64,000 bases of DNA, taken from JAJFUV01 sp964384215 (GTDB lineage: Bacteria; Acidobacteriota; Terriglobia; Bryobacterales; Bryobacteraceae). Below are positions 26,535 through 34,886 of this stretch, in pieces. The position numbers and the translations under genes are program-made. Under the pieces are notes generated by a model. The model made no database searches, was not told the DNA's origin, and worked only from the letters and a program-made list of their open reading frames with translations. How positions within the stretch are numbered: position 1 is the first letter of the stretch; each line of letters starts with the position of its first letter. Where the stretch lies: NCBI GenBank assembly GCA_964384215.1, contig CAYLLB010000001.1, positions 124,001-188,000 on the forward strand, in the 5' to 3' direction.

Positions 26535-27779
26535 CTATCGCTTCAGGTTGATGGTTTCCTGACTCAGTTCGTCGACCGCTGTTACCACACGCGTATTGGC
26601 CTGGTAGCCGCGCTGGAGCACGATCAGGTTAGTGAACTCCTTCGCGATGTCCACGGTCGAGTACTCCACGGCGCCTCCCAGGATGGAACCGCGGCCGCCT
26701 GTGCCCGGCAACCCGATGGCCGGCAGCGCGCTGCGGGCGCTCAACTGGTAATTGTTGTTACCTACGGCGATCAGAGACTCGGGGTTGCGGATGCTGGCCA
26801 TGGCAACCTGTCCCACCACCGCCTGTTCGCCGTTCGAGTACTGCGCCAGGATCTTTCCGCCGTCGGCCAGACCGACGCGAATCAGTTGCGCCGCGGGGGA
26901 CCCATTCTGGGCATTGGCCGAAACACTGGATGGCTGCGCATATTGGGTCACGCGAGGTGTAGCGCTGTCGTACAGATTCCAGGTCAACGACATATCGGAA
27001 GCTCCGTTGGCGAGCCCTGTAATGTTGACCTCCGGCATGGCGTCGGTGGACGCCGGTGAGGTGAACTTGCCGGTCGAATCGAATGTGAGGGTTCCCGTGA
27101 CAGGTGTGAATGCGCTTGTCAAATCCGCGTCCGGGACTGTGATTGAGTAATCCCACTCGTTAGCCGTCCCGGTTTTGGTGAAGGCGACCGTCAGGACGTG
27201 GCTGGATCCGAGCGAGTCGTAAACCTCAATGGCCGTGGAGAAGTTTTCTCCAGTCGCTGCCGCCGCGTTCAGATTCATATCGAACGAGAAAGATGTGGAG
27301 GGATTGGGAGCCTTCAAAGTGCCGATGGGCACCGTAATATCGCTGATGGCGCCGCTGGTGATGACCGCTCCGGTTGCCGGATTGATCTCGGTCCACCCCT
27401 GGATTCGCTCGCCGGTTGACGTGAGCAGATTCCCAGCCTTGTCCACCTGAAAGTTGCCGCCACGTGTGTAGAGAAGGGCTCCGGAGTTGTCTTGGACAAT
27501 GAAGAAGCCGTCACCCTGGATCGCTGCATCCAGCGCTCCACTGGAACACTGGATGGCTCCTTGCGAGAACTGGCGGATGGTGGTGGGACGGCCCACGCCG
27601 AATCCGACCTGCGTCTCGCCAAGGCCGGCTCCGAGCGATTGCGTCACCAGGTCGTGGAACGACACGACGCTGGTCTTGAACCCCGGCGTGTTCAGATTAG
27701 CCAGGTTGTTGCCCACGACATCAATGGCGGTCGAATGGGCGCTGAGTGCCGATAGTGCGGTCGAGAATGAAGTGAACAT
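26535..27779 (-). CDS. flgE: Flagellar hook protein FlgE
   Basis: A 414-residue hook protein. N-terminal axial motif FSTALSALSAHSTAIDVVGN followed by NLANLNTPGFK; the FlgE core QGAIQCSSGALDAAIQGDGF and YTRGGNFQVDKAGNLLTSTG; a central variable D1/D2 region rich in Thr/Ser; and C-terminal AVEYSTVDIAKEFTNLIVLQ with RGYQANTRVVTAVDELSQ. AAGGAAGG precedes the ATG. Placed directly after flgD. Length is average. Confidence 0.95.
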   Translation of the reverse strand: MFTSFSTALSALSAHSTAIDVVGNNLANLNTPGFKTSVVSFHDLVTQSLGAGLGETQVGFGVGRPTTIRQFSQGAIQCSSGALDAAIQGDGFFIVQDNSGALLYTRGGNFQVDKAGNLLTSTGERIQGWTEINPATGAVITSGAISDITVPIGTLKAPNPSTSFSFDMNLNAAAATGENFSTAIEVYDSLGSSHVLTVAFTKTGTANEWDYSITVPDADLTSAFTPVTGTLTFDSTGKFTSPASTDAMPEVNITGLANGASDMSLTWNLYDSATPRVTQYAQPSSVSANAQNGSPAAQLIRVGLADGGKILAQYSNGEQAVVGQVAMASIRNPESLIAVGNNNYQLSARSALPAIGLPGTGGRGSILGGAVEYSTVDIAKEFTNLIVLQRGYQANTRVVTAVDELSQETINLKR

Positions 27780-27794
27780 GGGACGATTCCTTCC

Positions 27795-28109
27795 TTAGGC
27801 TGTTTTCGAGGACGATGTGCCGCCGGATCCATCTTCGCTGCCAGTACTGGCGGCCAGGATCGATTGAATATCAGATACCTGTTCGTTGATCTGCATGGTC
27901 TGTTCCAGTTGGCTGAACTGCGTCAACTGAGTCAGAAACTGCACGCCGTCCGCCGGATTCATCGGATCCTGGTATTTGAGTTGGGCGACCAGCAACTGCA
28001 GGAATGTATTCTTGTTGAGATCCTTGTTGATTGTGCTCGTGGCGGTGGATGCGGTCGAGGTGTCGCTCGACGGCGAGGCACCGCTCACCGATTGAAAATT
28101 GACTGCCAT
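27795..28109 (-). CDS. flgD: Flagellar hook capping protein FlgD (N-terminal part only)
   Basis: FlgD caps the growing hook. The conserved N-terminal motif is clear: NTFLQLLVAQLKYQDPMNPA followed by FLTQLTQFSQLEQT. At 104 residues it has only this assembly segment and ends in a low-complexity Ser/Gly tail (GSEDGSGGTSSSKT); the Ig/tudor-like C-terminal domains of full FlgD (~220-240 residues) are absent. Short FlgDs exist in several phyla, so it may be complete and functional. The start lies inside the 3' end of the fliK-like gene (25-base overlap). Confidence 0.88.
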   Translation of the reverse strand: MAVNFQSVSGASPSSDTSTASTATSTINKDLNKNTFLQLLVAQLKYQDPMNPADGVQFLTQLTQFSQLEQTMQINEQVSDIQSILAASTGSEDGSGGTSSSKTA

Positions 28110-29788
28110 GATGGATTCTCCTGACCCGTGTCTTGGTCCGCCTTGAGGCTGTGGGCGAACTGTTCGGCCCAGCGATCCGGGTGTGCCCCGTGGCGCCGCT
28201 GGCCGTTGCTTCCTTGCTGCTGTGAGGATTCCTGTCCCTGCCCGGAGAACCCTCGAGACGCGTTCTGCTCCGAACTCGAGGGATCTTGCCGGGCCTGTGA
28301 GGAGGAGGAGACAAAGCTTTCCGACGATGCAATAGTGTCTGCGTGATATCCGGCGGTCTCGAGGCGCGCGACGAGGCTCCCCAGTTCCGTGCGTAACGAT
28401 TGGTTGAGTGCCGTGTCGGCAGTGCGGACCGCCACACGGACTTCTCCACCTCTCTCTGCCACCTGGACTTCCACCTTGTGACTGTTGTCGGCCGGGATTT
28501 GAACGACGATCTCGCGCGCCGTGCGTGGCTGCGCGGCCTCTACCCGGTTCACGTTGACGCGCGCCACGATCTCCGTGTGTGGAAGCAGATCGGTCATAGT
28601 GACGGTGGCAGGCCGTGCACCCGCATCTGGAACCGGCTTGGCGTGGGAAGTAACACCAGTGCTGGCCGGCACGGGCTCAACGGAGCGGACCGTTGCGGCG
28701 GTGGGCTGGTTCTGGCGTGGCCCCTCAGGGCTTTCCGCTGTGACGGCGCGCACTTTCTCCAGCTTGGGTGCATCCTCCACGCCGCAGTCTGTGCGCGTGG
28801 CTCGGCGTGGTGGGTCCACTACCGTCTTGGGCGCCTCAGTGCGTTCTTCGCGAGAAGAAACCGGACTATCCGCCACAGCGGCGTCTGGGGCGACGGGACG
28901 CGCCGTCGTTACAGAGGTACGAAGCTTAGCTGGCGTCGTTATGGCTGGCGCGAATTCCGCCTGCGCGACCGGACGCGAAGGCGTTACCCGCGCGGGGGGC
29001 TGGGGAGATGTTGCCTCTTCCTGCGCCGGTTCAGTGGATGCAGCCGTTTGAACCGGACCAAGTCCGGTTTGAGGATTCTTGTCCAACTCTTTCAAGCACA
29101 AAGAAAAAGCCAGAGAAGGCGCGACGGGTTCCTGCTTCAGATCCGGCTTTGTCCCATCCAGTTGTTGCAGTGTGGAGACGGATCTTGCGTCGTCAGAGAC
29201 GACCTTTTCGGCTGGGACCGCCGTTTCGCTCGGCGCAACTTCTTGCACGGGCCCGTTGACGAACGACGATCCAACCGCGATCTCGAACGTTCCATTATTC
29301 GTTGCCTCAGTTGCGGCGACCGGTTCCGGCCTGGAAGGACAACCGATCCCTTTCTTTGCCGCCAGCAAGTCGCCGGTGACCTCACACTCGATTTCCTGTG
29401 GTTTCAAATCGGGAATTCCGTCGCCGCCTGGTTCAATTTGGGGCACGGGAATCGGGATGGGCGCCGGAAGTGCGATTACGGCGACCGCGACAAGGTCCGG
29501 GCGGACGGAAGCATCGTCGGGTTCTTCAGGATTGTCCGCTTCCCGGTCGCACGACGCGGCGGCAGGTGTACGGACATTTGTCAGAGTGCTCGCTTCACCG
29601 GATGCCAACCCGTTGACTGTCAAGAAGTTGGCATCAATGATAGCGTCCACCAACTGCGCAAACTGTGAGGTGCAATCCGTCATCGTGCCGGTTCCTGAAT
29701 CGTCCGCTTTGGCGCAGAAGCCAAGATCGGATCCTTGCCCTGGCATGATCGGCGCCAAGTTGGGGAAGGGAATGATTGCCGGCGTCAC
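28085..29788 (-). CDS. fliK: Flagellar hook-length control protein FliK-like
   Basis: A ~567-residue secreted molecular ruler. The first ~430 residues are low-complexity (Ala, Pro, Thr, Glu), as in FliK. The C-terminal part has the Flg_hook domain (EIVVQIPADNSHKVEVQVAE, GEVRVAVRTADTALNQSLRT, ELGSLVARLETAGYHADTI), which signals the switch to FlhB. The tail is Gln/Ser-rich. The GTG at 29788 lacks a ribosome-binding site; ATG 29683, with AGGAA about 9 bases upstream, is a better-looking start and would give ~532 residues. First gene of the minus-strand flagellar operon. Confidence 0.82.
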   Translation of the reverse strand: MTPAIIPFPNLAPIMPGQGSDLGFCAKADDSGTGTMTDCTSQFAQLVDAIIDANFLTVNGLASGEASTLTNVRTPAAASCDREADNPEEPDDASVRPDLVAVAVIALPAPIPIPVPQIEPGGDGIPDLKPQEIECEVTGDLLAAKKGIGCPSRPEPVAATEATNNGTFEIAVGSSFVNGPVQEVAPSETAVPAEKVVSDDARSVSTLQQLDGTKPDLKQEPVAPSLAFSLCLKELDKNPQTGLGPVQTAASTEPAQEEATSPQPPARVTPSRPVAQAEFAPAITTPAKLRTSVTTARPVAPDAAVADSPVSSREERTEAPKTVVDPPRRATRTDCGVEDAPKLEKVRAVTAESPEGPRQNQPTAATVRSVEPVPASTGVTSHAKPVPDAGARPATVTMTDLLPHTEIVARVNVNRVEAAQPRTAREIVVQIPADNSHKVEVQVAERGGEVRVAVRTADTALNQSLRTELGSLVARLETAGYHADTIASSESFVSSSSQARQDPSSSEQNASRGFSGQGQESSQQQGSNGQRRHGAHPDRWAEQFAHSLKADQDTGQENPSWQSIFNR

Positions 29789-29858
29789 GACTAGGCGAAG
29801 AGCACAACAAGGGCCATTGCTGCGCCGAGGAGAATCAGCAAGTTAGTGAAGAGAATGG

Positions 29859-29903
29859 CGGCAATGATTTGGCGGGACCCGCGAAAACGGCAATATTATG
29901 GCG
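29859..29903. repeat. Imperfect 16-bp direct repeat pair, candidate activator site
   Basis: Two copies of CGGCAAT-n5-GGCG spaced 29 bp start to start, about 90-135 bp upstream of the likely flgF transcription start. That is a typical distance for NtrC/FleQ-type enhancer sites of a sigma-54 promoter. The repeats are visible; a regulatory role is inferred. Confidence 0.4.
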
Positions 29904-29929
29904 TTGAAGGAAGTTCCCTTCTATTGCCC

Positions 29930-29956
29930 TTATCGGTCAAAGGGCGGGTATTTCTA
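29930..29956 (-). promoter_or_regulatory. Candidate sigma-28 promoter for fliK-flgD-flgE operon
   Basis: On the minus strand: TAGA, 15 bases, ACCGATAA. The known FliA consensus is TAAA-N15-GCCGATAA, so the -10 matches 7 of 8 and the -35 matches 3 of 4. The leader to GTG 29788 would be ~135 bases. The -35 is weak; moderate support. Confidence 0.45.
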
Positions 29957-29968
29957 AGTTTTTTCTAA

Positions 29969-29984
29969 CGGCATCCGGATTGCT
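29969..29984 (+). promoter_or_regulatory. Candidate sigma-54 (-24/-12) promoter for flgF operon
   Basis: CGGCAT-N5-TTGCT at 29969-29984 matches the consensus TGGCAC-N5-TTGCA with the required GG-N10-GC spacing (GG 29970-29971, GC 29982-29983). Transcription would start near 29995, leaving a short leader that still contains GCGGAG (29996-30001) 7 bases before ATG 30009. Fits flagellar rod operons that use sigma-54 in many diderms. Confidence 0.5.
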
Positions 29985-30008
29985 TACTACCGCAAGCGGA
30001 GCCGTCCG

Positions 30009-30734
30009 ATGGATCGCCTGACAATTTCCGCTGCCAGTGGCCTTCGCGCCCGTATGGAGTCGATGGAGATTCTGGCCAATAATCTGGCCAACGCCTCGGC
30101 GTCCGGTTACAAATTGGACCGGGAGTTCTACAGCCTTTATGCAGCGCCTGAATCTGACGGGATCATCAGCCAGTTGCCCCTCATCGACCGTCAGTGGACC
30201 GATTTTTCGCAAGGCACGCTGACGCCCACCGGAAACCCGCTGGACCTGGCGTTGTCCGGAAGCGGCTTCTTTGAGGTCAACGGTCCGAACGGCACGCTCT
30301 ACACGCGCAACGGTTCGCTTCAACTCTCTGCCGGTGGAAGGCTCGAGACCAAGGAAGGATACGCCATACGGGCCGTCGGTGGTGGAACCATCACGGTCGA
30401 TCCCAACCGCCCTGTCGAGATCAGTCCGGACGGTGCCGTCTGGCAGCAGGGCGTCGAGGTGGGTCGCATCCAGCTCACGGACGTCTCGCAATCTTCGGCA
30501 CTCACCAAGCAGAACGGGCTTTACTTTCATCTGGATCCAGGTTCAGGGGTGAGTGTAGGTGCGTCGTCGGCACGAGTGCAGCAAGGGAAGCTGGAGAGCT
30601 CCAATGTAGGGACTGCGGAGGCGACGGTTCGCATGATCAGCGTCATGCGCCAGTTCGAAATGCTTCAGCGCGCCGTTACGCTGGGTGCGGAAATGAACCG
30701 TCGTGGCGTGGAAGAAGTCGCCAAGCTGGGCTAG
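30009..30734 (+). CDS. flgF: Flagellar basal-body rod protein FlgF
   Basis: A 241-residue rod protein. N-terminal rod motif SAASGLRARMESMEILANNL with NLANASASGYKLDREF; middle LDLALSGSGFFEVNGPNGTL and YTRNGSLQLSAGGRLETKEG; C-terminal LESSNVGTAEATVRMISVMR with QFEMLQRAV. The shorter, less Gln-rich C-terminus and the position before flgG point to FlgF, the proximal rod. GCGGAG precedes the ATG. First gene of the plus-strand operon; a sigma-54-like promoter is just upstream. Confidence 0.93.
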   Translation: MDRLTISAASGLRARMESMEILANNLANASASGYKLDREFYSLYAAPESDGIISQLPLIDRQWTDFSQGTLTPTGNPLDLALSGSGFFEVNGPNGTLYTRNGSLQLSAGGRLETKEGYAIRAVGGGTITVDPNRPVEISPDGAVWQQGVEVGRIQLTDVSQSSALTKQNGLYFHLDPGSGVSVGASSARVQQGKLESSNVGTAEATVRMISVMRQFEMLQRAVTLGAEMNRRGVEEVAKLG

Positions 30735-30767
30735 CAGGCCAGCGGACGGCAAGGAGGAACGGGAGAC

Positions 30768-31559
30768 ATGATTCGATCGCTATACAGCGCCGCCAGCGGG
30801 ATGACCGCGCAACAAATGAACGTCGACAATATCGCGCACAATCTGGCGAATGCCAATACCGTCGGATACAAGGCGCGCAGGGCGCAGTTTCAGGACCTGC
30901 TGTATCAGAGCATGGTGCAGCCGGGTGCGGCAGCTGGTTCCCAGACGGTGGTGCCGAGCGGGCTACAAGTCGGCTTGGGAACACGCGCTGCCTCGAACGA
31001 AATCACCTTCACGCAAGGGAATTTCGTTACCACGAACAACACTTATGACCTGGTCATTGAGGGCCGCGGCTTCTTCCAGGTCCGAAGACCCAATGGCGAG
31101 CTGGCATACACGCGCGCGGGCGACTTTCACCTGGACCGCGACGGCAACATGGTCACCGCCGATGGCGACTTGCTGGAGCCGCAAATCACGATTCCCGCCG
31201 AGGCGCAATCCGTCACAATCGCCGCGGATGGCACCGTGAGCTATACGCAGCCGGGGCAAACCGCCGCCCAGGTCATTGGACAGATTCAACTCGCCAATTT
31301 CACCAACCCCGCGGGGCTCAACAGCTTAGGCCGGAACCTCTTCACGCCGACCGATGCTTCGGGTGAAGCCATCGTCGGCGTTCCTGGCGGTCAGGAGGGC
31401 TTGGGCACATTGTTGCAAGGGTATCAGGAGCAGTCCAACGTCAGCGTGGTGGAGGAATTCATCAATCTGATCGTGGCGCAACGGGCGTACGAGGCCAACT
31501 CCAAAGTGGTCAAAGCCTCCGACGAGATGTACCAGCAGATTAACAACTTGACGCGATGA
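30768..31559 (+). CDS. flgG: Flagellar distal rod protein FlgG
   Basis: A 263-residue distal-rod protein. MIRSLYSAASGMTAQQMNVD then NIAHNLANANTVGYKARRAQ; FQDLLYQSM; YDLVIEGRGFFQVRRPNGEL; YTRAGDFHLDRDGNMVTADG; and the C-terminal SNVSVVEEFINLIVAQRAYE with ANSKVVKASDEMYQQINNL, nearly textbook FlgG. AAGGAGGAA lies upstream. Its stop overlaps the flgA start (ATGA). Confidence 0.97.
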   Translation: MIRSLYSAASGMTAQQMNVDNIAHNLANANTVGYKARRAQFQDLLYQSMVQPGAAAGSQTVVPSGLQVGLGTRAASNEITFTQGNFVTTNNTYDLVIEGRGFFQVRRPNGELAYTRAGDFHLDRDGNMVTADGDLLEPQITIPAEAQSVTIAADGTVSYTQPGQTAAQVIGQIQLANFTNPAGLNSLGRNLFTPTDASGEAIVGVPGGQEGLGTLLQGYQEQSNVSVVEEFINLIVAQRAYEANSKVVKASDEMYQQINNLTR

Positions 31560-32452
31560 AACGGCTCTTGATACTTGTCGCCTTGCCCCTGATCGCCAGC
31601 GACTGCTTGCCAGTGGGGGGCGACCGCATCACCGTGGCAGACTTGGCGCGTGCGGTCCCGGCCTTTGCGGCAGCGCCGGCTACCGATGTACTTGGCTATG
31701 CACCGGAACCCGGCTTTCACCGTTCGTTTTCGGCCGCGGACCTGCAACGCTGGGCGCGCCGTTACGGCTTGAACGAAAACCGCTTCACGGCCGGCGCCTG
31801 TTTCGAGCGAACAGCGGCTCCATTGACCGAAGCTGCCGTCCTGGAAGCAATACGCCTCGCGGTCGCGGTACCGGACGCGCGCGTGGAGGTGCTTGAGTTC
31901 AGCCGGCGGCCAGTACCGGAAGGGAGACTTGAATTTCCCCGTAGTGGTCTTGTGGTCTCCCCGCGCTGGCATCCTGGGGAAGCCGTAGTTTGGAAAGGGC
32001 GGGTGCAATACGCAGATGGGCGCAGTTTCCCAATCTGGGCGCGGGCGGTCATTGGGATTACTGGCAAGCACGTGGTGGCCAGACGGGCTTTACCGGTGGG
32101 GCAGGTCATCGTGGCGGATCAGGTGGCGCTAGAAGACTACGAGCGGCTGCCGTTTTCGCCTTCGGAACCCGACAAGATCGAAGATGTGGTAGGACGCATA
32201 CCGAGACGTGGCATCGAGGCTGGCAAAGGGGTATCGGCCGCGATCCTCGGGGAGCCGAGGGTGGTAGAGAAGGGCGACCGTGTTGTGGTTGAGGTGCGGA
32301 CCGGTTCCATGAAACTCACCATGGACACGGTTTCCGAAACCGGCGGAAGGTCCGGCGAGACAGTGGTCTTGCGGAATCTATCCAGCGGGAAACGTTTTCG
32401 AGCGCGGATCGAAGGGAAAGGACGGGCGGTTTCTTTGGGCCCGACAGCATGA
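31556..32452 (+). CDS. flgA: P-ring assembly chaperone FlgA
   Basis: A 298-residue exported protein needed to form the FlgI P ring. Signal peptide LLILVALPLIASDC. The C-terminal third is the SAF/FlgA domain: VARRALPVGQVIVADQVALE, DVVGRIPRRGIEAGKGVSAA, KGDRVVVEVRTGSMKLTMDT and GETVVLRNLSSGKRFRARIE. The N-terminal ~150 residues are less conserved. Overlaps flgG and flgH by 4 bases each, so tightly coupled. Confidence 0.9.
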   Translation: MKRLLILVALPLIASDCLPVGGDRITVADLARAVPAFAAAPATDVLGYAPEPGFHRSFSAADLQRWARRYGLNENRFTAGACFERTAAPLTEAAVLEAIRLAVAVPDARVEVLEFSRRPVPEGRLEFPRSGLVVSPRWHPGEAVVWKGRVQYADGRSFPIWARAVIGITGKHVVARRALPVGQVIVADQVALEDYERLPFSPSEPDKIEDVVGRIPRRGIEAGKGVSAAILGEPRVVEKGDRVVVEVRTGSMKLTMDTVSETGGRSGETVVLRNLSSGKRFRARIEGKGRAVSLGPTA

Positions 32453-33150
32453 GAACGCCTATTGGTTGTGTTTTGTTAACGTTTCTTCTTCTTACTGCCC
32501 CGGCGATTGCGCGGCACAAGGAACCAGCCAAGCCCTTGTCGGCGCTGGACCAGTACATCCGTGATGCCAACTTGCGCGGACAGGCTGCCGGCGTGACCAC
32601 GACGCCCGGGTCTCTTTGGCGGTCCGGGGGGAGCCTGGCGGACCTGGCTTGCGATCCGCGCGCCTCCCGGCTTGATGACTTGATCACCATTGTGGTCAGC
32701 GACAAGGCCTCGGCGATAGCCAAAGGCGGCAGCTCCTCGGCGCGGTCGAGCACAGCCAAACACTCCGTATCTTCGTTGTTCGGGGTCACTCGCGCCACCG
32801 GGCCGCTAAGCAACCTGACAAACCTCTCCGGAGACACGAAGCTTGAAGGGCAAGGTGAAACCAGCCGCGAATCGGCGTTAACGACAACACTTTCGGCGCG
32901 CGTCATGCACGTTTTGCCGAACGGTTACCTGGCGGTGGAAGGGGTGAAGGACATTATGGTGAACTCCGAACGTCAGGTAGTCACTGTGCGCGGAGTCATC
33001 CGGCCTTCGGACCTCAGCCCGGCGAACGCAGTGACTTCCGATCGCGTGGCGCAGTTGGAAGTAAGAGTGAATGGGAAAGGCGTGGTCGGCGACGCCGTGA
33101 GGCGGCCGTTCATTCTCTACCGCATCCTGATGGGGCTGCTGCCCTTCTGA
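32449..33150 (+). CDS. flgH: Flagellar L-ring protein FlgH (no lipobox)
   Basis: Outer-membrane ring subunit. Conserved FlgH stretches: GSLWRSGGSLADLACDPRAS, RLDDLITIVVSDKASAIAKG, TLSARVMHVLPNGYLAVEGV, VNSERQVVTVRGVIRPSDLS. In most Proteobacteria FlgH is a lipoprotein with Cys after the signal. Here the signal reads CVLLTFLLLTAPAIARHK, so signal peptidase I cleavage is more likely and no lipid anchor is predicted. 233 residues, normal. flgI follows 7 bases later. Confidence 0.9.
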   Translation: MRTPIGCVLLTFLLLTAPAIARHKEPAKPLSALDQYIRDANLRGQAAGVTTTPGSLWRSGGSLADLACDPRASRLDDLITIVVSDKASAIAKGGSSSARSSTAKHSVSSLFGVTRATGPLSNLTNLSGDTKLEGQGETSRESALTTTLSARVMHVLPNGYLAVEGVKDIMVNSERQVVTVRGVIRPSDLSPANAVTSDRVAQLEVRVNGKGVVGDAVRRPFILYRILMGLLPF

Positions 33151-33157
33151 GATCCAT

Positions 33158-34258
33158 ATGCGCAAAGTAGTTTCAATGGTGGTGGCGTGGACCCTAGCGG
33201 TGGCCCTTCCGGCGGGCGCGGCGACGCGCTTGAAAGATCTGGCGGCGTGGGAAGGTGTGCGCGACAACCAATTGGTCGGTTACGGGCTGGTTGTCGGGCT
33301 GGCCGGAACGGGAGACAAACGGCAGACGATCTTCTCGGCGCAGACGCTGACGAACATCCTGCAGAGAATGGGTGTAGTGGTCAGTTCCTCGGCAATCCAG
33401 GTACGAAACGTGGCGGCGGTGATGGTTACCTCAAGTCTGCCCGCGTACGCGCAACCGGGTGCGAGGATCGATGTTACGGCGGCGGCCATTGGCGATGCGA
33501 CGAACCTGCAAGGGGGCCTGCTGGTGCTGACACCGCTGAAGGGCGTGGATGGCCAGGTATACGCCGTGGCGCAGGGGCCGGTGGTGACCGGTGGTTTTGT
33601 CGCCGGCCGGGGTGGGAGTTCGCAGACTTTGAATCATCCGACCGTGGGCCGTCTTCCCGGGGGCGCCACGGTGGAAAAACCGTCGCCGTCGCCTTTGCTC
33701 GGTCCCAAACTGCGGCTACAACTTAGGCACGCGGACTTCACTACATCGGCGCGAATAGCAGAAGCGGTGAACAAGAAATTCCCCATGACCGTGCCGGTCG
33801 CACGTGCCGAGAATGCCGCACTGGTGGTGATTGATACGCCGGCTTCCTACCAGGCGAACACCACGGAATTCATTGCCGCGATCGAAAACCTGACGCTGGA
33901 TGCCGACCGGGCTGCCCGGATTGTCATTAACGAACGCACCGGGACCATTGTGATGGGCAAGCAGGTGAGAATCGCGCCAGTGGCAGTCATGCACGGCGCT
34001 CTTACGGTGGAAGTGCAAACCTCGTATGCCGTGTCGCAGCCGGCGCCGTTTTCCAAGGGCACCACCGAGGTTGTACCGCAGGTGGCTGTGTCGGCAAAAG
34101 AAGAGAAAGCCAAGAACCTTGTGCTGAAGGAGGGCGCCACGGTGGAAGAACTCGTGCGCGCGCTGGCATCGATCGGCGCTACGCCGCGTGACATTATCGC
34201 CATTCTGCAAAACCTTCGCGCCGCAGGTGCGGTCGAGGCTGAACTGGAGGTCATTTAG
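33158..34258 (+). CDS. flgI: Flagellar P-ring protein FlgI
   Basis: A 366-residue periplasmic ring subunit with signal peptide VVAWTLAVALPAGA. Conserved FlgI features: LKDLAAWEGVRDNQLVGYGL, VVGLAGTGDKRQ, TNILQRMGV, VAAVMVTSSLPAYAQPGARI, LQGGLLVLTPLKGVDGQVYA, RIVINERTGTIVMGKQVRIA, and the C-terminal EGATVEELVRALASIGATPR with DIIAILQNLRAAGA. With FlgH this shows a diderm flagellum. flgJ starts 3 bases after the stop. Confidence 0.96.
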   Translation: MRKVVSMVVAWTLAVALPAGAATRLKDLAAWEGVRDNQLVGYGLVVGLAGTGDKRQTIFSAQTLTNILQRMGVVVSSSAIQVRNVAAVMVTSSLPAYAQPGARIDVTAAAIGDATNLQGGLLVLTPLKGVDGQVYAVAQGPVVTGGFVAGRGGSSQTLNHPTVGRLPGGATVEKPSPSPLLGPKLRLQLRHADFTTSARIAEAVNKKFPMTVPVARAENAALVVIDTPASYQANTTEFIAAIENLTLDADRAARIVINERTGTIVMGKQVRIAPVAVMHGALTVEVQTSYAVSQPAPFSKGTTEVVPQVAVSAKEEKAKNLVLKEGATVEELVRALASIGATPRDIIAILQNLRAAGAVEAELEVI

Positions 34259-34261
34259 GCC

Positions 34262-34597
34262 ATGGTAGAAATGGGTGCAGCGGTGAATGCCGCGATGGCC
34301 GGGAGCAGTTGGCAGGGCGACGACCCGGCGAAAGTGAAAGAGGCGGCGTCGCAATTTGAAGCCTTGCTGATCGCTCAGATGCTCAAGTCGATGCGGTCCG
34401 CCACATCGGATGGCTGGCTGGGCGCGGGGGAGGATCAAGCCGGAATGTCGATGATGGAGATGGGCGAGGAGTGCCTGGCTGAGATGATGGCCCGCCAGGG
34501 CGGGCTAGGGCTGGCAAACATGGTGGAACGAGGGCTCACGGATACAGCCGCCGGTTCGGGCGCTAAAATGAGCCGGAGAGGGTACGATGCGCATTGA
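34262..34597 (+). CDS. flgJ: Rod-binding protein FlgJ (rod domain only)
   Basis: A 111-residue protein matching the FlgJ N-terminal rod-scaffold domain: VKEAASQFEALLIAQMLKSM with RSATSDG, and AEMMARQGGLGLANMVERGL. It lacks the C-terminal peptidoglycan hydrolase domain of enterobacterial FlgJ, so another muramidase must open the wall for the rod. Rod-domain-only FlgJ is common outside Gammaproteobacteria. It overlaps flgM by 11 bases. Confidence 0.88.
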   Translation: MVEMGAAVNAAMAGSSWQGDDPAKVKEAASQFEALLIAQMLKSMRSATSDGWLGAGEDQAGMSMMEMGEECLAEMMARQGGLGLANMVERGLTDTAAGSGAKMSRRGYDAH

Positions 34598-34862
34598 AAA
34601 CACGCAGGTCGGGGCAGCAGGAGCCAGCGCCGTCGAGCAGGCGGCGGCCAAGACCGCTGCGACGGACGTTCGGCAGCGGCGCAGTGCCGAGGATCGCGAT
34701 TCGGTAGAGATCTCGGGCTTGTCGGCGAGCCTGTCGGCCGCGACAGACCGGGAAGCGAGAATCGAGCAATTGCGGCTTGAGGTGCAGGCAGGTCAATACA
34801 ACCCTCCGGCCAGTGAAGTGGCCCGGTCCATCGTCGACGAAACGCTTACAGAGAGAAAGTAA
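34587..34862 (+). CDS. flgM: Anti-sigma-28 factor FlgM
   Basis: A 91-residue FlgM. The N-terminal half is disordered and Ala-rich; the C-terminal half has the FliA-binding region: DSVEISGLSASLSAATD, then REARIEQLRLEVQAGQYNPP and ASEVARSIVDETL, which matches the family pattern (RxxKVxxLKxxIxxGxYxV). GGAGAGG precedes the ATG inside flgJ. FlgM blocks FliA until it is exported through the finished hook; FliA is encoded in the same island. Confidence 0.9.
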   Translation: MRIENTQVGAAGASAVEQAAAKTAATDVRQRRSAEDRDSVEISGLSASLSAATDREARIEQLRLEVQAGQYNPPASEVARSIVDETLTERK

Positions 34863-34886
34863 TCGCTGTCGGGGTAAGGGAAAGCG

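Larger units (their letters stand above)
29789..30008. other. Divergent control region between fliK and flgF operons
   Basis: The largest non-coding stretch in the window (220 bases, AT-richer than its surroundings). It holds a sigma-28-like promoter toward fliK, a sigma-54-like promoter toward flgF and a pair of imperfect direct repeats (CGGCAATGATTTGGCG at 29859-29874, CGGCAATATTATGGCG at 29888-29903; 13 of 16 bases equal, 29 bases apart). No RNA gene is seen in it. Confidence 0.75.
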
